A stretch of DNA of 64,000 nucleotides from Alteromonas ponticola (lineage in GTDB: Bacteria > Pseudomonadota > Gammaproteobacteria > Enterobacterales > Alteromonadaceae). The stretch is from assembly GCF_012911815.1 (NCBI RefSeq), contig NZ_JAATNW010000005.1, forward strand, positions 367,322-431,321, written 5' to 3'. Under the pieces are notes generated by a model. That model had not been told where the DNA came from and did not search any database. It was given only the letters and a program-made list of their open reading frames with translations. This document shows, in pieces, positions 44,922 through 52,825 of the stretch (its first letter is position 1; each line of letters opens with the position of its first letter). The translations under genes and the position numbers were made by a program.

Positions 44922-45356
44922 ATGGTTATCGCAATTTTGGGTAGTTTTCTGATGGCCCTGATTGTAATTGCTTTTCACTATTATTCGCTTCGCGCAGTCA
45001 CTTTCCTGTCTCAACAGTTCAACAAAGGGTTTAAACGGAACTTCACCGTCGTCGCCTGTATATTTTTCATCCATTGCATAGAGATAGCCTGGTTTGCCTT
45101 TGACTTATATCTGGCTTATGAAGTATTGGGATTAAGAGGATTTGAAAACACGTTCACTAAGAACGCGCAAGCGTATTTGCATTTATCCGCCAGCAGCTTC
45201 ACTACACTCGGTGCATTTTCTTCATCACCCACTGGAAATATTGCTCTCATACTCGATATGATCTCATTGACCGGGTTTACTATGCTGACATGGTCAGCAA
45301 CACATTATTACAGTATTTTTTCCCGCAAAAATTATGCGGAGGATTTAAAACAATAA
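44922..45356 (+). CDS. Small membrane protein with potassium-channel-like pore motif
   Basis: 144 residues with three or four hydrophobic helices (about 3-20, 42-65, 105-130). Between the last two is LSASSFTTLGAFSSSPTG (88-105), laid out like a pore helix followed by a filter. T94-T95-L96-G97 recalls the TTLG/TVGYG filters of Ion_trans_2 potassium channels, but the following GD is absent. It is therefore channel-like at most. AAGGGGGCAAG precedes the ATG. It sits between the repeat membrane protein and the sigma factor gene. Confidence 0.65.
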   Translation: MVIAILGSFLMALIVIAFHYYSLRAVTFLSQQFNKGFKRNFTVVACIFFIHCIEIAWFAFDLYLAYEVLGLRGFENTFTKNAQAYLHLSASSFTTLGAFSSSPTGNIALILDMISLTGFTMLTWSATHYYSIFSRKNYAEDLKQ

Positions 45357-45378
45357 GCTAACTGAAGCGTTTCTTCTC

Positions 45379-45407
45379 TTGAAAATCGAATGGACGAATC
45401 TTATATT
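45379..45407 (+). promoter_or_regulatory. Candidate promoter of the rpoH-like gene
   Basis: TTGAAA (45379-45384), a 17-base spacer and TATATT (45402-45407) form a good vegetative promoter about 100 bases before the sigma factor start. The -35 is preceded by C, giving CTTGAA, so it also matches the -35 used by sigma-32; the -10 does not look like CCCCAT. Either use is possible. Confidence 0.55.
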
Positions 45408-45504
45408 TTTTGCCGACGCGCAGGCATGAAAATTGTATTTAACATTGAAGATGTGCGTTTAATTTTTGTCAGCTATTTGTGAGTGTGTTCGATTAGAGGT
45501 TGCT

Positions 45505-46395
45505 ATGAATTCGCTGGTAACAAAATCGTTTATAAATCCGGCTTCCCACGGTAATTTTCAAAGTTACATTACCCATATTTATTCTATACCCTTTTTAAGT
45601 GCCGAAAAGGAAAAGGCACTTTTTACCCGCTATCATGAAAAAAATGACATGCAGGCAGTAAAAGAAATCATCCTGTCTCACTTACGGTTTGTATACACGA
45701 TAGCTAAAGGTTATCAGGGCTATGGCTTGCCACTGGAAGACATGGTACAGGAAGGAAACATCGGGCTGATGAAATCGGTTAAGAAATTTGACCTTTCCTT
45801 TGAGTGTCGACTGGCCACCTATGCCGTACACTTTATTAAAGCGGAAATTCACGAATATATCCTGAACAATTGGAAACTGGTGAAAATCGCTACGTCTAAA
45901 GCTAAGCGCAAATTATTTTTTAATCTGCGTAAATTTAAACAGTCCTGGAACTGGCTGACAAACGATGAAGCAACGACGATTGCACAGGAATTGAAAGTGG
46001 ACAAATCTACCGTACTGGAAATGGAATCTCGGCTGCACTCGTCTGATCATTACCTCGGAGATCAGTGTAACGATGACGATGACGACAGTTATCTACTACA
46101 TAAGGCTGCGGCAGTTGCGTTAGAAGATATGCGGTTTGCGCCATCGCTGCATTTTGAACGTGAAAATTTAATGATTCACCAAACCCGTCTATTGCATACT
46201 GCTTTACGGGAATTGGATTCACGCAGTCAGGAAATTATTCGCCAGCGCTATCTTGTGGACAGCGACCAACAGGCTACACTTCAGGAGTTAGGGGAACGGT
46301 TTGGTATTTCTGCCGAGCGGGTGCGTCAGCTTGAAACTCAGGCATTAAAAAAATTAAAAGCCAACGTGGACGCGGAAGTAATGTTGCAGGCTTAA
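45505..46395 (+). CDS. rpoH: RNA polymerase sigma-32 (RpoH) homologue
   Basis: Heat-shock-type sigma factor, 296 residues from the ATG at 45505 (GAGG five bases upstream). Region 2 is clear (SHLRFVYTIAKGYQGYGLPL, EDMVQEGNIGLMKSVKKFD, then IKAEIHEYILNNWKLVKIAT), followed directly by the RpoH box RKLFFNLRKF, which separates RpoH from other sigma-70 relatives. Region 4 has the helix-turn-helix LQELGERFGISAERVRQLE. The sequence diverges from E. coli RpoH after the box (WNWLTNDEAT, acidic DDDDDS run), and the genomic context is not ftsEX, so it is probably a second RpoH paralogue with its own set of targets. Confidence 0.9.
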   Translation: MNSLVTKSFINPASHGNFQSYITHIYSIPFLSAEKEKALFTRYHEKNDMQAVKEIILSHLRFVYTIAKGYQGYGLPLEDMVQEGNIGLMKSVKKFDLSFECRLATYAVHFIKAEIHEYILNNWKLVKIATSKAKRKLFFNLRKFKQSWNWLTNDEATTIAQELKVDKSTVLEMESRLHSSDHYLGDQCNDDDDDSYLLHKAAAVALEDMRFAPSLHFERENLMIHQTRLLHTALRELDSRSQEIIRQRYLVDSDQQATLQELGERFGISAERVRQLETQALKKLKANVDAEVMLQA

Positions 46396-46448
46396 GCTCT
46401 GGTCAATGGCGCTGCTAATTTTAATTTTCATAGTATAAAAGGGTTACC

Positions 46449-46967
46449 ATGTTTATATCAGAACCAGCCGTCGACATACTTTTGCGCGGCAGCCTGCTAA
46501 CCCTGTTCGGTATGACCTGGGTGGTGATGTTGGTACGCATAAACGGGTTGCGCTCGTTTTCAAAAATGACCAACTTCGATTTTGTGATGACCGTAGCTGT
46601 GGGGTCGTTACTTGCTAATACCAGCCAGGCCACCTCGTGGGAAAGCTTTTTTCAATCCATTATCGCCCTTGCCAGCCTCTTTCTGGTTCAATACGGTGCT
46701 GCAAAAATACGTAAATCCTCAGACCGGGTAGAAGCGTTGATGCAAAATCAACCTATTTTGTTAATGCACGAGGGTGAAATTCTTTATCCTGCCCTTGAGA
46801 AAACCCGCGTTGCAGAAAGTGATTTATATGCAAAATTAAGAGAAGCCAACGTACTAGACGAAAAGGAAGTAAGAGCGGTAGTGTTAGAAACGACAGGCGA
46901 CATTTCAGTACTGCATGGCAAGGCGTGTTCCACCACGATTCTCCGTGGGACCAAAAAGGTAGGATAG
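46449..46967 (+). CDS. DUF421 (YetF-like) membrane protein
   Basis: 172 residues with three N-terminal transmembrane helices (LLRGSLLTLFGMTWVVMLV, FDFVMTVAVGSLLAN, SIIALASLFLVQYGAAK) and a C-terminal cytoplasmic domain with the family motif PILLMHEGEILYPALEKTRV. YetF-type proteins are common and uncharacterised, sometimes linked to spore or stress functions. AAAGGG precedes the ATG; it begins 53 bases after the sigma gene and may share its transcript. Confidence 0.88.
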   Translation: MFISEPAVDILLRGSLLTLFGMTWVVMLVRINGLRSFSKMTNFDFVMTVAVGSLLANTSQATSWESFFQSIIALASLFLVQYGAAKIRKSSDRVEALMQNQPILLMHEGEILYPALEKTRVAESDLYAKLREANVLDEKEVRAVVLETTGDISVLHGKACSTTILRGTKKVG

Positions 46968-47172
46968 AAGAGCAGAATACTGCGGAATTTGCCCTATCAC
47001 TTTTTACCCACCGCCAAAAACTAACCTGCTGTTCACTTGTCTGGCTTCCCAGTCATACCGAATTCGCGGTTATACGTGAAGCAAACGCCTTTCCCACCCC
47101 GTGCATATTGAAGTAAGTTGTTAAGTCCCTCCTCTTCAAAGTTTAAAGCCACTAGTTGGGTTAAACAGACGA

Positions 47173-49236
47173 TTAAAGTTTATCTGGGATATTTTTTACT
47201 TCTTCCAGCCATACTCTGGCCTCACCATCACTGGGCGCGCGCCAGTCGCCCCGTGGTGAAAGAGAGCCACCGGAGCCGACCTTAGGGCCGTCGGGAAGCG
47301 CGGAACGTTTAAATTGACTGATCTTGAAGAAGCGATAACAAAACACCTCTAACCACTGTTTTATCTCTGCGAGGGTATATTGTTTACGGTTTTCTTTGGG
47401 AAGGGTGCTAGGCCAGGCCCCCTGTTTTGCATCATGCCAGGCATGCAGGGCCAAAAATGCTACTTTGGAAGGGCGTACCCCAAACCGGGTTATCCAATAT
47501 AAATTGAAGTCCTGCAATTCATATGGCCCCACTTTATCTTCCGTTTTCTGAGCGGGTTCTTCAGCGTCTGCTTCTCCGGGTACTAACTCGGGCGAAATTT
47601 CCGTATTCACGATGTCAGTTAGCACATCTCGGGTCGCCTGAGCAAAGTCGTCCTGATTGGCAATCCAACGAATAAGGTGCTGAATGAGCGTTTTCGGCAC
47701 ACTGCAATTCACATTGTAGTGGGACATGTGATCGCCCACACCATACGTCATCCAGCCTAACGCGATTTCTGAAAGATCACCGGTTCCCAAAACCAGTGCC
47801 CGGTTTTGGCCCGCCAGTCGAAACAAATGCGATGTTCGCTCACCTGCCTGGACATTTTCGAAATTCACATCGTAAACATCCTTACCCTCTGCGTAAGGAT
47901 GTTGAATATCCTTTAGCATCTGGTCACAGGAAGGTTGAATATCAATTTCTCTGGAAGTCACACCCAGACTCTCCATCAGGATATGGGCATTGTCTTTGGT
48001 TTTCTTGCTAGTAGCATAAGCTGGCATGGTATAGGCCAGTATATTCGTTCGGGGCAAGTTCAAACGGTCCATGGTTTTTGCCGCCACGATGAGGGCATGG
48101 GTGGAATCCAGGCCACCGGAAACGCCAATAACGAGTTTTTCAAAGCCAGAGGATTTCAGTCGTTTCGCTAACCCATGAATCTGAATGTTATAGGTTTCAT
48201 AGCAGCGTATATCTAAATCTTCAGTATTAGAAGGAACAAACGGAAAGCGGTTAACTTGCCGTTTTAGCGGAAGTGAGGCAGTGGGAGGATCAAGGGTAAA
48301 GTCTATTCTGCGGACTTGCTTTACCAGATCACGATAAGCTGTTACCGAGTCATGAAAGCTGGTTAACCGCATACGGTCTTGTGCCAGGCGCTCTAAATCA
48401 ATGTCGGCCAAGATCAAGTCAGGGCCTGGGGTAAAACGACCTGACTCCACTAATAATTCATCATTTTCGAAAATCATACCATGACCATCCCAGGCTAGAT
48501 CCGTGGTCGATTCTCCTGGCCCTGCCGCGGCATACAAATAGGCGGCAACACAGGCTCCTGATTGGCGGGCGCACAAATCGCGGCGATAACGCGCTTTATC
48601 AACGGTGATATTGCTGGCTGATAGATTGGTCAGGATGGTGGCGCCAGCAAGCGCAGCATAGGTGCTCGGAGGGATAGGGGTCCATAAGTCCTCGCAGATT
48701 TCGGTATGGATTCGCAGATGTTCGACATCAGTCGCATTAAAAATAACATCCGCTCCGAACGGGACCTTCTCACCAAATAAGGAGATCTCATTTAACAGGC
48801 AATCCCTTCCAGAACAAAATTGTCTTTTCTCATAGAATTCCCGATAATTTGGTAAAAAAGATTTGGGCACTACACCTAATATTTGGCCACGATGGATAGC
48901 TATCGCACAATTATAAAGAGCCCCTTCAATTTTGAGAGGCGCGCCCACCAGCATAAATGCGGCAATCTGCTTCGATGCTTCAGTCACTTTTTCAATCGCC
49001 ATCAAACAACTATCCAGCAATGCATCCTGGTGAAATAAATCACCACAGGAGTAGGCGCTGATGCTCAGTTCCGGGAACAGACAAAGCGCCGCTTTTTTAT
49101 CGCATGCAGATTGAGCTAATGAAATAATTTGTTTGGCGTTGTAGTCCGGATCGGCGACTTTTACTTCTGGTATACATACGGCAACACGGACAAAACCGTG
49201 GGTATAAATATCGTTAAAGTTTTGTTGTTTATTCAC
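47173..49236 (-). CDS. nadE: Glutamine-dependent NAD(+) synthetase
   Basis: Final step of NAD synthesis: amidates nicotinate adenine dinucleotide using glutamine. 687 residues with an N-terminal nitrilase-type glutaminase (Glu in [14 protein letters not shown], Lys in [16 protein letters not shown], Cys in [10 protein letters not shown]) and a C-terminal ATP-pyrophosphatase domain ([29 protein letters not shown]). The start is GTG, overlapping the upstream isochorismatase gene by eight bases, so the two are translationally coupled. Confidence 0.95.
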   Translation of the reverse strand: MNKQQNFNDIYTHGFVRVAVCIPEVKVADPDYNAKQIISLAQSACDKKAALCLFPELSISAYSCGDLFHQDALLDSCLMAIEKVTEASKQIAAFMLVGAPLKIEGALYNCAIAIHRGQILGVVPKSFLPNYREFYEKRQFCSGRDCLLNEISLFGEKVPFGADVIFNATDVEHLRIHTEICEDLWTPIPPSTYAALAGATILTNLSASNITVDKARYRRDLCARQSGACVAAYLYAAAGPGESTTDLAWDGHGMIFENDELLVESGRFTPGPDLILADIDLERLAQDRMRLTSFHDSVTAYRDLVKQVRRIDFTLDPPTASLPLKRQVNRFPFVPSNTEDLDIRCYETYNIQIHGLAKRLKSSGFEKLVIGVSGGLDSTHALIVAAKTMDRLNLPRTNILAYTMPAYATSKKTKDNAHILMESLGVTSREIDIQPSCDQMLKDIQHPYAEGKDVYDVNFENVQAGERTSHLFRLAGQNRALVLGTGDLSEIALGWMTYGVGDHMSHYNVNCSVPKTLIQHLIRWIANQDDFAQATRDVLTDIVNTEISPELVPGEADAEEPAQKTEDKVGPYELQDFNLYWITRFGVRPSKVAFLALHAWHDAKQGAWPSTLPKENRKQYTLAEIKQWLEVFCYRFFKISQFKRSALPDGPKVGSGGSLSPRGDWRAPSDGEARVWLEEVKNIPDKL

Positions 49237-49771
49237 AGAAACTATCCAAATCTATCTCATGAGAAAAGGGCGTTTTGGCCTTACAGGTTTGCCTAAGCTG
49301 CTTGAGCGCTGTTTGCTTAGTCTCATCATCTTTACAGACAATGAGATCGGGTGGAATTATCAGGTTGAAGCGACGCATATACGCATCCTGCGCGGTGAAC
49401 TGAACGCAAATGTCACCGGTCATCCCCGCTAGAATAAGGGTGTCTGCTTCTAAGTGGTGTAATAATATTTCCAGGGTAGTGCCGTAAAAACCAGAATGGC
49501 GCGTTTTTATAACGAAATAATCTTCATCCCCTGGTTTCAGCAGTTTCACTACCGGCTCCCCGCGCACGTTATCTTCCAGGGTGTGCTCTACTAACTGCCG
49601 AAAATCTGAACGCCACTTGCCGAAATTATCGTTAACGTAAATAGTGGGAATAGAACAGCGTGCAAGTCGACTTTTTAGTTGCTGCAGATGTTGCGCTGCC
49701 TCAAGCGCGGGCGCAAGCATATGCTCGCCGTCATCAAACTCAAGATCATTAATCATATCGATAATTAACAA
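49229..49771 (-). CDS. Isochorismatase-family cysteine hydrolase
   Basis: At least 180 residues; Asp in [12 protein letters not shown], Lys in [13 protein letters not shown], and the nucleophile Cys in [12 protein letters not shown] form the usual Asp-Lys-Cys triad. Nicotinamidases belong to this superfamily, and its overlap with NAD synthetase makes an NAD-salvage role attractive but unproven. Start is unclear: no ATG precedes the first strand. TTG at 49771 is given here; an in-frame ATT at 49813 has AGGGAGG seven bases upstream and would restore a normal N-terminus ([18 protein letters not shown]). Confidence 0.82.
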   Translation of the reverse strand: MLIIDMINDLEFDDGEHMLAPALEAAQHLQQLKSRLARCSIPTIYVNDNFGKWRSDFRQLVEHTLEDNVRGEPVVKLLKPGDEDYFVIKTRHSGFYGTTLEILLHHLEADTLILAGMTGDICVQFTAQDAYMRRFNLIIPPDLIVCKDDETKQTALKQLRQTCKAKTPFSHEIDLDSFCE

Positions 49772-49867
49772 TACAAGTTTGCTTCTATCTGGAAAATCAT
49801 CTGGCTTGTTAATACGCAGTCCTCCCTGAGAAAAATTATCTGACGAACTGATGCAAAGGAAAAAGCA

Positions 49868-49881
49868 CGCTTATATAAGCG
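49868..49881. promoter_or_regulatory. 14-bp perfect palindrome in a divergent promoter region
   Basis: CGCTTATATAAGCG is a perfect palindrome between the isochorismatase-nadE operon (leftward) and the DUF2383 gene (rightward). It is flanked by a 10-bp inverted repeat (AAAAAGCACG at 49860-49869 and its complement at 49939-49948). It could bind a dimeric regulator of both operons. No protein is assigned. Confidence 0.4.
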
Positions 49882-50090
49882 ATAAATGTCTCAGATAAGT
49901 TATGAAGAGCAGAGAAAATAAGATCAATAACAAGGGGACGTGCTTTTTCGGTTGTGAAGATGCGGAAATCAAGGGGACTAGCGTAATAATGAGAGGAACC
50001 CGGAAGATTAAATTTCACTTAATCATAATCGATATCACGGGGCAGACATATCAACACCGATACGACCAATTCTATATAGGAGCACTTTTT

Positions 50091-50519
50091 GTGTCGTCTA
50101 AAATAACGCTACTCTCAGATCTTTGCCACCTCGAATACGACGCTGTAGCAGCGTACGAAGAAACCCTGGAAAAAATAAAGGAAGATAATCTTAAGAGAAC
50201 AATTGCCGCGTTTTGTAAGGAGCACCGTGAACATATCGTCAATCTCAATGAGTTGTTAGAACAAAATGATGCACAGAAAGTGACCAACACTGATCTGAAA
50301 GAAGTGCTGACTAAAGGCAAAGTAATGATTGCTGCAATGATTAATGATAAGGCCATTCTTGAGGCAATGCATATGAATGAAAATGTGACCACAGAGGCCT
50401 ATGAAAAAGCGTTGAAAAATGATCAGCTAACGATCAGCGAACGCGCCGTAATAGAAAAGCATTACGAGGATGAAAAGCTTCACAAAGACTGGTTTGCTGA
50501 AATGGTGCAGAAGCGATGA
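50091..50519 (+). CDS. DUF2383 (PA2169-type) four-helix-bundle protein
   Basis: 142 residues from the GTG at 50091, which has AGGAG eight bases upstream; the longer in-frame extension to 49902 has no family similarity. Four long helices carry ferritin-like E-x-x-H signatures: HLEYDAVAAYEETLEKI, CKEHREHIVNLNELL, EAYEKAL and EKHYEDEKLHKDW. These are candidate di-metal ligands. Relatives are stress-associated in Pseudomonas and Proteobacteria; activity unknown. Confidence 0.82.
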   Translation: MSSKITLLSDLCHLEYDAVAAYEETLEKIKEDNLKRTIAAFCKEHREHIVNLNELLEQNDAQKVTNTDLKEVLTKGKVMIAAMINDKAILEAMHMNENVTTEAYEKALKNDQLTISERAVIEKHYEDEKLHKDWFAEMVQKR

Positions 50520-50707
50520 CTCAGTATGGGTGAAAAGGATGTCAAAAAGCCCGGTATTAACTGGTGTCACCTACAGCATGGGTACTCATAAAGTTGCAGT
50601 ATGGAGCTTTTATACTTATCAGCGATGTGGTTGAGGTAATTTTTGACTTGGAGTAAGACTTACTTATTTCGCATATCTCGTCTGTTCAGCGAGGCTTGCG
50701 TCTGAAT

Positions 50708-51931
50708 ATGGAAAACTATTTTTTAATCCTCTCCGTGGTAGGACTCGCCACATTAGGCATGACCTGGATACCCACCATTGCCGCAAAATATCGAATTTCT
50801 TACTCTATCGTTTATCTGGCGGCAGGCATTGTACTCTATCTGCTATTCGATGAGCTTCCCTGGCCAAACCCCTTTTATAACAACGCGGAAACAATCCATT
50901 TAACTGAACTGGTCGTCATTATTGCGCTTATGGGAACGGGCTTGAAAATTGACCACCCGTTTTCTTTTCGTCACTGGCAGGTGCCTTTCAGGCTGGTCAG
51001 CGTGGCGATGATACTAAGTATAGTGGGGTTAATCGCTTGTGCTCTGGTAATGCTGGGTTTCGACTGGGCTTCAGCCTTATTGCTTGGGGCCGTGTTAGCT
51101 CCCACCGATCCTGTACTCGCATCTGACGTGCAGGTGGGGCCGCCCAATGACGGTAAGGATGAACCGGTGCGTTTTTCACTCACAGCGGAAGCTGGATTAA
51201 ATGACGGCATGGCATTTCCTTTCACCTGGCTGGCTATTCTTGTCGCCGGTGGAGCGACGGGTAGCTCATTGGTAGCTGACTGGCTTGGATTTTATGTACT
51301 TTTCAAAATTGTAGTGGGTTTGGGAGTAGGGTATATCGCAGGCAAAGGAGTCATTTTTTTATTCTTCCATCTCCCTGAAAAATACAATGCGTTGCATGTT
51401 CGGGATGGGTTGATTGCGTTATCGACTACGTTGCTGACGTATGGCGTGACAGAACTAGCGCATGGCTACGGTTTTATCGCCGTTTTTGTAGCGGCGGTGA
51501 CAATTCGTAATTTTGAGATTGATCATGAGTACCACGAAACGCTTCATGCCTTTACCGATCAGATTGAGCGCATTTTACTCGCCATTCTTTTGCTGTTATT
51601 CGGAGGAAGCTTAGTTGAAGGCATTCTTGAACCACTGACCTGGCCAATGGCATTAGTGGGGTTGTTGTTCGTTTTTATTATCCGTCCTGTGGCGACGTGG
51701 TTGAGTCTTCTAGGCACAGACTTAACTGCAACCCGGAAGGGGATGATAAGCTTTTTCGGTATAAGGGGGGTTGGTTCGTTTTTCTATCTTTCCTTTGCCC
51801 TGGGTAACACTGATTTTGCTTATGGTAAAGAGATTTGGGCACTAACCGCATTTGTGGTTTTGGTCTCTATCTTGTTGCATGGCTTGACCGCTTCAACGAT
51901 GATGAACAAGTTTGTGTCGACAGATAAGTAG
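50708..51931 (+). CDS. CPA1-type sodium(potassium)/proton antiporter
   Basis: 407 residues from the ATG at 50708 (an upstream TTG is too near its ribosome site). About twelve hydrophobic helices with the NhaP-like core: TELVVIIALMGTGLKID, LLGAVLAPTDPVLASDVQ (ion-binding DP), and EAGLNDGMAFPF (the ND ion-binding pair). No cytoplasmic regulatory domain. It would export sodium or potassium for protons across the inner membrane. Single gene in the stress region; specificity not predictable. Confidence 0.9.
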   Translation: MENYFLILSVVGLATLGMTWIPTIAAKYRISYSIVYLAAGIVLYLLFDELPWPNPFYNNAETIHLTELVVIIALMGTGLKIDHPFSFRHWQVPFRLVSVAMILSIVGLIACALVMLGFDWASALLLGAVLAPTDPVLASDVQVGPPNDGKDEPVRFSLTAEAGLNDGMAFPFTWLAILVAGGATGSSLVADWLGFYVLFKIVVGLGVGYIAGKGVIFLFFHLPEKYNALHVRDGLIALSTTLLTYGVTELAHGYGFIAVFVAAVTIRNFEIDHEYHETLHAFTDQIERILLAILLLLFGGSLVEGILEPLTWPMALVGLLFVFIIRPVATWLSLLGTDLTATRKGMISFFGIRGVGSFFYLSFALGNTDFAYGKEIWALTAFVVLVSILLHGLTASTMMNKFVSTDK

Positions 51932-52028
51932 ATACCAGTTGGTTCACGGAAACGCATTGAGAAACGTCGTACAAGGCAATGAATTGTGGCGTATTTCTGC
52001 TCACGTCCTAACTGCTTCATTTAAGAAT

Positions 52029-52052
52029 GGGGGCGAGTAGAATGTCGCCCCC
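52029..52052. terminator. Hairpin between convergent antiporter and Hsp20 genes
   Basis: GC-rich 8-bp stem GGGGGCGA / TCGCCCCC with an 8-base loop, immediately after the Hsp20 stop on the minus side. The T run is weak, but the stem is strong and likely serves both converging genes. Confidence 0.6.
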
Positions 52053-52061
52053 TAGGCTATT

Positions 52062-52544
52062 TTACGCAGCTTTTTCCTTTTCCTTTTTCTCGTCCTTGTC
52101 AGCGTTATGTTGAAGGATATTACTACCACCGTTGATCGAGATAGTTCTAGGCTTCATCGCCTCAGGAATTTCTTTGACTAATTCAATTGTCAGTAACCCG
52201 TTTGCCATTTCTGCACCGGTCACTTCTACGTAGTCAGCTAAGTTAAACTTGCGCTCGAATGAACGGTTAGCAATACCTTGATAAAGATATTTACTCTCGT
52301 CTTTAGCCTCCTTATTACCTTTAACTGTTAGTACCCCTTTTTCAACCTGCAACTCCAGGTCGTCTTCAGCGAAGCCAGCTACCGCCAAGGTGATCGCGTA
52401 TTTATTCTCATCGAACACTTCGATGTTGTATGGGGGGTAGCCAGTTGAAGTTGAATCGCCGGTTAGCGCACTATTGATGAGTGACGCAAAGCGGTCAAAC
52501 CCAACACTGTTTCGATAAAGTGGTGATAAATCAATTGTATTCAT
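52062..52544 (-). CDS. Hsp20 small heat-shock protein (IbpA-like)
   Basis: ATP-independent holdase chaperone, 160 residues from the ATG at 52544 (GGAGG eight bases upstream). The N-terminal arm (MNTIDLSPLYRNSVGFDRFASL) is of IbpA/IbpB type; the alpha-crystallin domain runs about 35-130, with ANGLLTIELVKEIPEA containing the conserved GxLxI turn, and a C-terminal I-x-I-like segment (ISING). The tail ends in a lysine/glutamate-rich extension (DKDEKKEKEKAA). A sigma-32-like promoter precedes it. Confidence 0.93.
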   Translation of the reverse strand: MNTIDLSPLYRNSVGFDRFASLINSALTGDSTSTGYPPYNIEVFDENKYAITLAVAGFAEDDLELQVEKGVLTVKGNKEAKDESKYLYQGIANRSFERKFNLADYVEVTGAEMANGLLTIELVKEIPEAMKPRTISINGGSNILQHNADKDEKKEKEKAA

Positions 52545-52627
52545 GGTTATATCCTCCAATGAAGCAATATAAATAAAAAACAATCAATAGTGAAAGGCTC
52601 TAAAATAGACATCCTTTCAACTTATTT

Positions 52628-52655
52628 TTTAGGGTTTCTGTTGACAAATTTCAAG
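52628..52655 (-). promoter_or_regulatory. Sigma-32-like promoter of the Hsp20 gene
   Basis: On the minus strand CTTGAAA (from 52655) is followed after 14 bases by CCCTAAA (ending 52628). This resembles the RpoH consensus CTTGAAA-N13-17-CCCCATNT in the -35 and in the first half of the -10. It lies about 85 bases upstream of the ATG. Confidence 0.55.
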
Positions 52656-52825
52656 CAGGTAAAGAATAAAATTTTTTACTATATTTATTCCAGCGGAGAA
52701 TAAATAGCCGGCGCGTATTTGATGCCGCCAGCTTTTGTTTCTTTACGCTAATTGGGTGCTATTGCAATAGCAGATACTTGAACACAATGCGGCTATGCGG
52801 CAGCGAGCGTAGGACGTCCCGCTAC

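Noticed and set aside
46968..47116. Extension or second frame after the DUF421 gene
   Set aside because: The open frame overlaps the gene end in another phase, with no signature; treated as non-coding.
49902..50090. N-terminal 63-residue extension of the DUF2383 protein
   Set aside because: No family similarity, and a well-placed AGGAG before the GTG at 50091 marks the likelier start.
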